Source of the DNA: Bradyrhizobium sp. 141
Lineage (GTDB): Bacteria; Pseudomonadota; Alphaproteobacteria; Rhizobiales; Xanthobacteraceae
Direction: 5' to 3'
Assembly: GCF_023074055.1 (NCBI RefSeq)
Contig: NZ_JADPKR010000108.1
Span: 372,001-436,000 of the forward strand
Length of the DNA stretch: 64,000 nt
Part shown: positions 60,652 to 64,000 of the stretch, one piece after another
Numbering within the stretch: position 1 is the stretch's first letter
How the letters are laid out: every line of letters begins with the position of its first letter
Notes under the pieces: model-generated
What the model saw: only the letters and a program-made list of their open reading frames with translations
Database searches by the model: none
What the model was told of the DNA's origin: nothing
Translations under genes and position numbers: made by a program

Positions 60652-60983
60652 GGATCGATCTCCTTCAAGAGGTCACGCAGGTTCTGGAAACGCTCGCGCC
60701 AGAACATGCCGTAATGGTCCATCCAGGTGACCAGGGGCTCGAGCCCTTGCGGCGCGGCGCGGTAATAGACGTTGCGGCCCTCGGCACGCTCGGCCACGAG
60801 GCCAGCCTGCTTCAGGGATTTCAGGTGCTGCGAGATCGCGCCCTGGGTCACGCCGCTACCGCGGGTGAGCTCGGCGACGCTGATCTCCTTGCTCTCGAAG
60901 ACGCGCTCGAACACGGCGCGCCGGGTCGGGTCGGCGAGGGCGCGCATCACAGTGGTGATGGGATTTGGGGCGGCGTCGATCAT
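60648..60983 (-). CDS. ArsR-family transcriptional regulator
   Basis: A 111-residue winged-helix repressor. HTH region EISVAELTRGSGVTQGAISQ and HLKSLKQAGLVAERAEGRNV (about 33-72). No Cys-x-Cys or other metal site is seen, so a non-metal signal is likely. First gene of arsR-SRPBCC-GFA. The upstream 60998-61025 operator lies close to its ATG, with no Shine-Dalgarno in the 14 nt before it. Confidence 0.92.
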   Translation of the reverse strand: MIDAAPNPITTVMRALADPTRRAVFERVFESKEISVAELTRGSGVTQGAISQHLKSLKQAGLVAERAEGRNVYYRAAPQGLEPLVTWMDHYGMFWRERFQNLRDLLKEIDP

Positions 60984-60997
60984 GTCATTCGATTAGC

Positions 60998-61025
60998 CAA
61001 TACTAATGCATTAGTCAATACTAAT
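60998..61025. promoter_or_regulatory. Operator in the arsR-tetR region, arsR side
   Basis: CAATACTAAT occurs twice as direct repeats (60998-61007 and 61016-61025), and ACTAATGCATTAGT (61002-61015) is a perfect palindrome between them. On the minus strand TTGACT at 61018-61013 may be a -35 box. Its place just upstream of arsR fits an autoregulated operator. Confidence 0.65.
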
Positions 61026-61061
61026 TTATTCGGGGCGCGCATTTACGACATGATGGTTGCC

Positions 61062-61090
61062 TTGACTATGACTGACTAGTCAGTCATAAA
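61062..61090 (+). promoter_or_regulatory. Promoter with embedded TetR palindrome, tetR side
   Basis: A 22-bp perfect palindrome spans 61067-61088 (core TGACTGACTAGTCAGTCA). A -35 TTGACT is at 61062-61067, and a CATAAA -10 follows after 17 bp at 61085-61090. Repressor binding here would cover the spacer and -10. The predicted start site is about 7 nt past the -10, next to ATG 61097. Confidence 0.75.
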
Positions 61091-61096
61091 TTATGG

Positions 61097-61783
61097 ATGG
61101 CACGGAAGTCGACCAAACTCGCCAAGCCGTCTGCACAAAGCGGGGGCCATGCCTCCGCGGCCACCGGAGAGGTGCCAGTGTCGAACCGCACTGCGCGCGC
61201 GATGGAGCGGCGCGCGGCGATCGTGGAGGCGGCAATGGAGGAGTTCATCGCCCGCGGCTTTGCCGCAACGCGCCTCGACGACATCGCCAAGCGCGCCGGT
61301 GTCGCCAAGGGCACGATCTACCTGCACTTCAAGGACAAGGAATCGATGTTCGAGGAGCTGGTGCGCATCGTGATCGTGCCGGTCGTGGCGCGGCTGACCG
61401 CGCTGCCGCCGCCGACGGGCTCGGTGCGCGACCTCATCGAGGCCTTTGCCAGCAACTTCCTGAAAGAGGTCATCGGCACCAGGCGCGGCGATCTGGTGCG
61501 CCTGATCGTGGCGGAGGGGCCGCGCTTTCCAGCCGTCGCCGACTTCTACTACCGCGAGGTCGTCTCGCGCGGCATCGCCGCCATGCGCGCGCTGATCGAG
61601 CTCGGCATCGCCCGCGGCGAGATCCGCCAAAAGGAACTTGCGCGCTATCCGCAGATCCTGGTTGCTCCCGCGATGATCGCGGTGATCTGGCAGAGCCTGT
61701 TTGCGCGGCATGCGCCGCTCGATGCGCAGGAGATGCTGCGCGTCCATCTCGATTTGATTTTTGGCGAACGGAGGACGACATGA
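61097..61783 (+). CDS. TetR/AcrR family regulator of the adjacent efflux operon
   Basis: A 228-residue regulator. HTH: RLDDIAKRAGVAKGTIYLHF (about 57-76) preceded by MERRAAIVEAAMEEFIARGF. A 35-residue polar N-terminal extension is unusual but in frame. No ribosome site is visible upstream, and the promoter predicts a nearly leaderless mRNA. Its TGA overlaps the ATG of the lipoprotein adaptor (ATGA). It probably represses its own efflux operon through the palindrome. Confidence 0.9.
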   Translation: MARKSTKLAKPSAQSGGHASAATGEVPVSNRTARAMERRAAIVEAAMEEFIARGFAATRLDDIAKRAGVAKGTIYLHFKDKESMFEELVRIVIVPVVARLTALPPPTGSVRDLIEAFASNFLKEVIGTRRGDLVRLIVAEGPRFPAVADFYYREVVSRGIAAMRALIELGIARGEIRQKELARYPQILVAPAMIAVIWQSLFARHAPLDAQEMLRVHLDLIFGERRTT

Positions 61784-62568
61784 GGTCGTCGCAAGCAATT
61801 TTCAGATTGGCATTGGTCGTTGCCCTCGCAACCGGGCTGGCCGGCTGCAACGACAAGCGCGATCCCGGCTTCCAGGGCTGGGTCGAGGCCGACATGATCT
61901 TCGTCAGCCCGGACGAAGCCGGCCGGGTGACGAAGCTCAATGTCCGCGAGGGCGACGAGGTCAAGGTCGGCGATCACCTCTATTCCGTCGACGACGATCT
62001 CCAGCTTGCCGATCTCAACCAGAACAAGGCGACCCTCGCCAACGCACAGCAGACCTATGATCGGGCGGCCTCGCTGAACAAGACCGGCTCCGGCACGCAG
62101 GCCAATCTCGATTCCGCGGTGTCATCCTTGCGCGTCGCGGAGGCGCGGGTGGCGACGTCGGAGACGCGGATGGCGCGGCGCAAGGGCTTTGCGCCTGTTG
62201 CCGGCACCATTCAGCAGATCTATTTCCGCGAGGGCGAGATGGTCGCGGCGCAGCGGCCGGTGCTGTCGATCATGCCGCCCGGCAACATGAAGCTGCGCTT
62301 CTTCGTGCCGGAGACCGCGCTGCCGAAGCTCGCGATCGGCGATACGGTGCGTGTCTCTTGCGACAATTGCGCGGCCGACCTCACCGCAAAGATCTATTTC
62401 ATTGCGACCTCGGCCGAATACACCCCGCCTGTCATCTACAGCCTCGATGAGCGCAACAAGCTGGTCTATTTGGTCCAGGCGCGGCCATCGCGGCCTGACG
62501 CGCTGCGGGTCGGACAGCCGATCGACGTCTATCTCAATCCAAAGACTCCGGTGGCGGACAAGCGATGA
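61780..62568 (+). CDS. HlyD-family membrane fusion (adaptor) lipoprotein
   Basis: A 262-residue periplasmic adaptor. Lipobox LAGC puts Cys23 as the lipidated residue. The biotinyl-like half motifs (FVSPDEAGRVTKLNVREGDE and RRKGFAPVAGTIQQIYFREG) flank a coiled-coil hairpin at about 87-140. It lacks an outer-membrane porin partner here. Acts between the ABC-2 inner-membrane pump and an outer component. Overlaps neighbours at both ends (ATGA). Confidence 0.9.
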   Translation: MRSSQAIFRLALVVALATGLAGCNDKRDPGFQGWVEADMIFVSPDEAGRVTKLNVREGDEVKVGDHLYSVDDDLQLADLNQNKATLANAQQTYDRAASLNKTGSGTQANLDSAVSSLRVAEARVATSETRMARRKGFAPVAGTIQQIYFREGEMVAAQRPVLSIMPPGNMKLRFFVPETALPKLAIGDTVRVSCDNCAADLTAKIYFIATSAEYTPPVIYSLDERNKLVYLVQARPSRPDALRVGQPIDVYLNPKTPVADKR

Positions 62569-63497
62569 ACGGCGGCAACGGTATCGCGATCGACGTCAAG
62601 GGCCTGACCAAGTCGTTCGGAGGCCGCGAGGTCGTGCACGATCTCTCGATGCAGGTGAAGCGCGGCTCGATTTACGGCTTCCTCGGGCCCAACGGCTCGG
62701 GCAAGACGACGACCATCCGCATCCTCTGTGGGCTGCTGACGCCTGATAGTGGCGAGGGCACCTGCCTCGGCTACGATATCCGGCGCGATGCCGAAAAGAT
62801 CAAGCGCCAAGTTGGGTATATGACCCAGCGCTTCAGCCTGTACCAGGATCTCTCCGTGCGCGAGAACCTCGAATTCGTGGCGCGGCTCTATGGCTTGGCC
62901 GATGCGCGAGGCGCCGCGCGCGACATGATCAAGCGGCTCGGGCTCTCCGGGCGCGAGGAGCAGCTTGCGGGCGAGCTCTCCGGCGGCTGGAAGCAGCGAC
63001 TGGCGCTCGGGGCCTGCACGCTGCCCAATCCGCAATTGCTGCTGCTGGACGAGCCCACCGCCGGCGTCGATCCCAAGGCACGGCGCGACTTCTGGAACGA
63101 GATCCACGCGCTCGCGGCCGAGGGCCTCACCGTACTGGTCTCGACTCACTACATGGACGAAGCCGAGCGCTGCCACGAGATCGCCTACATCGCCTACGGC
63201 CATCTGCTGACGCACGGCACGGTGGAGCAGGTGATCGCCAAGTCCGCGCTCACGACTTACACTGTGACGGGCGAGGATCTGAACGAGCTCGCGGCCGAGC
63301 TTACCGGCAAGCCGGGCATCGACATGGTGGCGCCGTTCGGCACCTCGCTGCACGTTTCCGGCCGCGACGTCGCGGCGCTTGAAGCCAGCATCGCGGCTTG
63401 GCGCGAAAAGAGCGGCCTGCATTGGCAGAAGTCGCAACCCTCACTCGAAGACGTGTTCATCGAGCTGATGGGTCGCTCCAAGGACAATTTCCAATGA
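62565..63497 (+). CDS. ABC-2 type exporter, ATP-binding protein
   Basis: A 310-residue ATPase: Walker A GPNGSGKTT (41-49), signature LSGGWKQRLALG, Walker B LLLLDEPTAGVDPKAR and switch His in VLVSTHYMDEAE. The C-terminal 75 residues form a short accessory domain. Single ABC domain; start ATG 62565 overlaps the adaptor stop. It powers the permease gene that follows. Confidence 0.93.
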   Translation: MNGGNGIAIDVKGLTKSFGGREVVHDLSMQVKRGSIYGFLGPNGSGKTTTIRILCGLLTPDSGEGTCLGYDIRRDAEKIKRQVGYMTQRFSLYQDLSVRENLEFVARLYGLADARGAARDMIKRLGLSGREEQLAGELSGGWKQRLALGACTLPNPQLLLLDEPTAGVDPKARRDFWNEIHALAAEGLTVLVSTHYMDEAERCHEIAYIAYGHLLTHGTVEQVIAKSALTTYTVTGEDLNELAAELTGKPGIDMVAPFGTSLHVSGRDVAALEASIAAWREKSGLHWQKSQPSLEDVFIELMGRSKDNFQ

Positions 63498-64000
63498 GCA
63501 CTGTGGATCACCCCGCCCCACGCCAAGAAATCCGCGAGCGCTTCGGCTTCCTGCGGCGCTCTTATGCGATGCTGGTCAAGGAGTTCATCCAGCTCAAGCG
63601 AGATCGCGTGTCCTTCGCGATGATCGTGATGCTGCCGGTGATGCAGCTCATGCTGTTCGGCTATGCCATCAACACCACGCCGCACCATCTGCCGAGCGCG
63701 GTGCTGCTTCAGGAGGACTCTGATCTTGCCCGTTCGGTCCTGAAAGCTCTCGAGAATACGGCCTATTTCCGCTTCCTCCATGAAGTCCACGACGTCGACG
63801 ATTTCGACAACCTCTTGAAGTCCGGCAAGGTGCTATTCGGCGTCGAGATTCCGCGCGGCTTCGAGCGCGCGGTGCGGCGCGGCGACAGGCCGGCGCTGCT
63901 GGTGGCGGCCGATGCGACCGATCCGGTGGCGGCAAGCGCGGCCATCGGCTCCCTCGGCATGGTCGTGCAGACCGCGCTCAAGCACGATCTCTATATCGGC
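63494..64000 (+). CDS. ABC-2 type exporter permease (partial, runs off the window)
   Basis: The first 169 residues of a permease of the YhhJ/ABC-2 type. TM1 is at about 42-60 (FAMIVMLPVMQLMLFGYAI) preceded by VKEFIQLKRDRVS; the extracytoplasmic domain follows. ATG 63494 overlaps the ATPase stop. The gene continues beyond 64000, so length and further helices cannot be judged. Confidence 0.88.
   Translation, partial: MSTVDHPAPRQEIRERFGFLRRSYAMLVKEFIQLKRDRVSFAMIVMLPVMQLMLFGYAINTTPHHLPSAVLLQEDSDLARSVLKALENTAYFRFLHEVHDVDDFDNLLKSGKVLFGVEIPRGFERAVRRGDRPALLVAADATDPVAASAAIGSLGMVVQTALKHDLYIG

Noticed and set aside
61093..62568. Alternative plus-strand frame starting at ATG 61093
   Set aside because: It does not match the TetR HTH in its first half; the TetR and adaptor frames explain the region with an ATGA junction.

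Overview
The window is high-GC chromosomal DNA with tightly packed genes, frequent ATGA/GTGA stop-start overlaps and several kinds of short palindromic intergenic repeat. Gene content and protein sequences (a form II-type cox cluster, pcaBDC, a livKFGMH transporter, egtB-egtD, standalone caspase-like proteins) suggest an alphaproteobacterium of the Bradyrhizobium/Nitrobacteraceae type; this is inferred from protein resemblance, since no rRNA is present. I saw no tRNA, insertion sequence, prophage or CRISPR array.

Layout. 0-6.3 kb: membrane acyltransferase, DUF1328 and DUF427 proteins, bolA, an LtrA-like membrane protein, then the ergothioneine pair egtB-egtD on the minus strand. 6.3-9.8 kb: CGFS glutaredoxin, macro-domain protein and two tandem exported serine hydrolases of beta-lactamase fold. 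9.9-15.4 kb, minus strand: threonine aldolase, a ParE/RelE-type toxin with its antitoxin, rpsD with terminator, an orphan E2-like acyltransferase, an exported cupin, an HpcH/HpaI aldolase and murI. 15.5-24.4 kb: glutathione transferase, a membrane cyclic-nucleotide-binding protein, an exported SecD-like periplasmic domain without the membrane channel, an acyl-CoA synthetase, and two tandem exported caspase-like proteins preceded by a CRP-type palindrome. 24.5-30.7 kb: M20 amidohydrolase, purB, a TetR regulator and a NarL-type two-component system.

30.9-35.3 kb: a compact plus-strand operon encodes a MotA/TolQ/ExbB-like channel, two anchored proteins of unknown function, a metallophosphoesterase and a Ser/Thr kinase fused to a UspA-like domain. 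I regard it as the best candidate for an undescribed system here. 35.3-42.5 kb: three very small minus-strand ORFs, rpe, an EF-hand protein, a KTSC protein, a P1 peptidase, a large hybrid histidine kinase and a divergent receiver protein. 42.6-47.7 kb: branched-chain amino-acid ABC transporter livKFGMH. 47.9-51.5 kb: a Gln-rich mini-protein, a membrane protein and pcaBDC for protocatechuate degradation.

51.7-58.6 kb: a carbon-monoxide-dehydrogenase-type cluster (coxG, coxS, coxM, coxD, coxE, two XdhC-family genes and a MoeA-like/MobA-like fusion). The large molybdenum catalytic subunit coxL is absent from the place where it would be expected. 58.7-64 kb: DUF4189 and DUF2000 proteins, a GFA protein, an ArsR/SRPBCC pair, and a divergent TetR-controlled ABC-2 efflux operon that runs off the right edge. 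Each of the two divergent regulators has its own palindromic operator in a 113-bp intergenic region.
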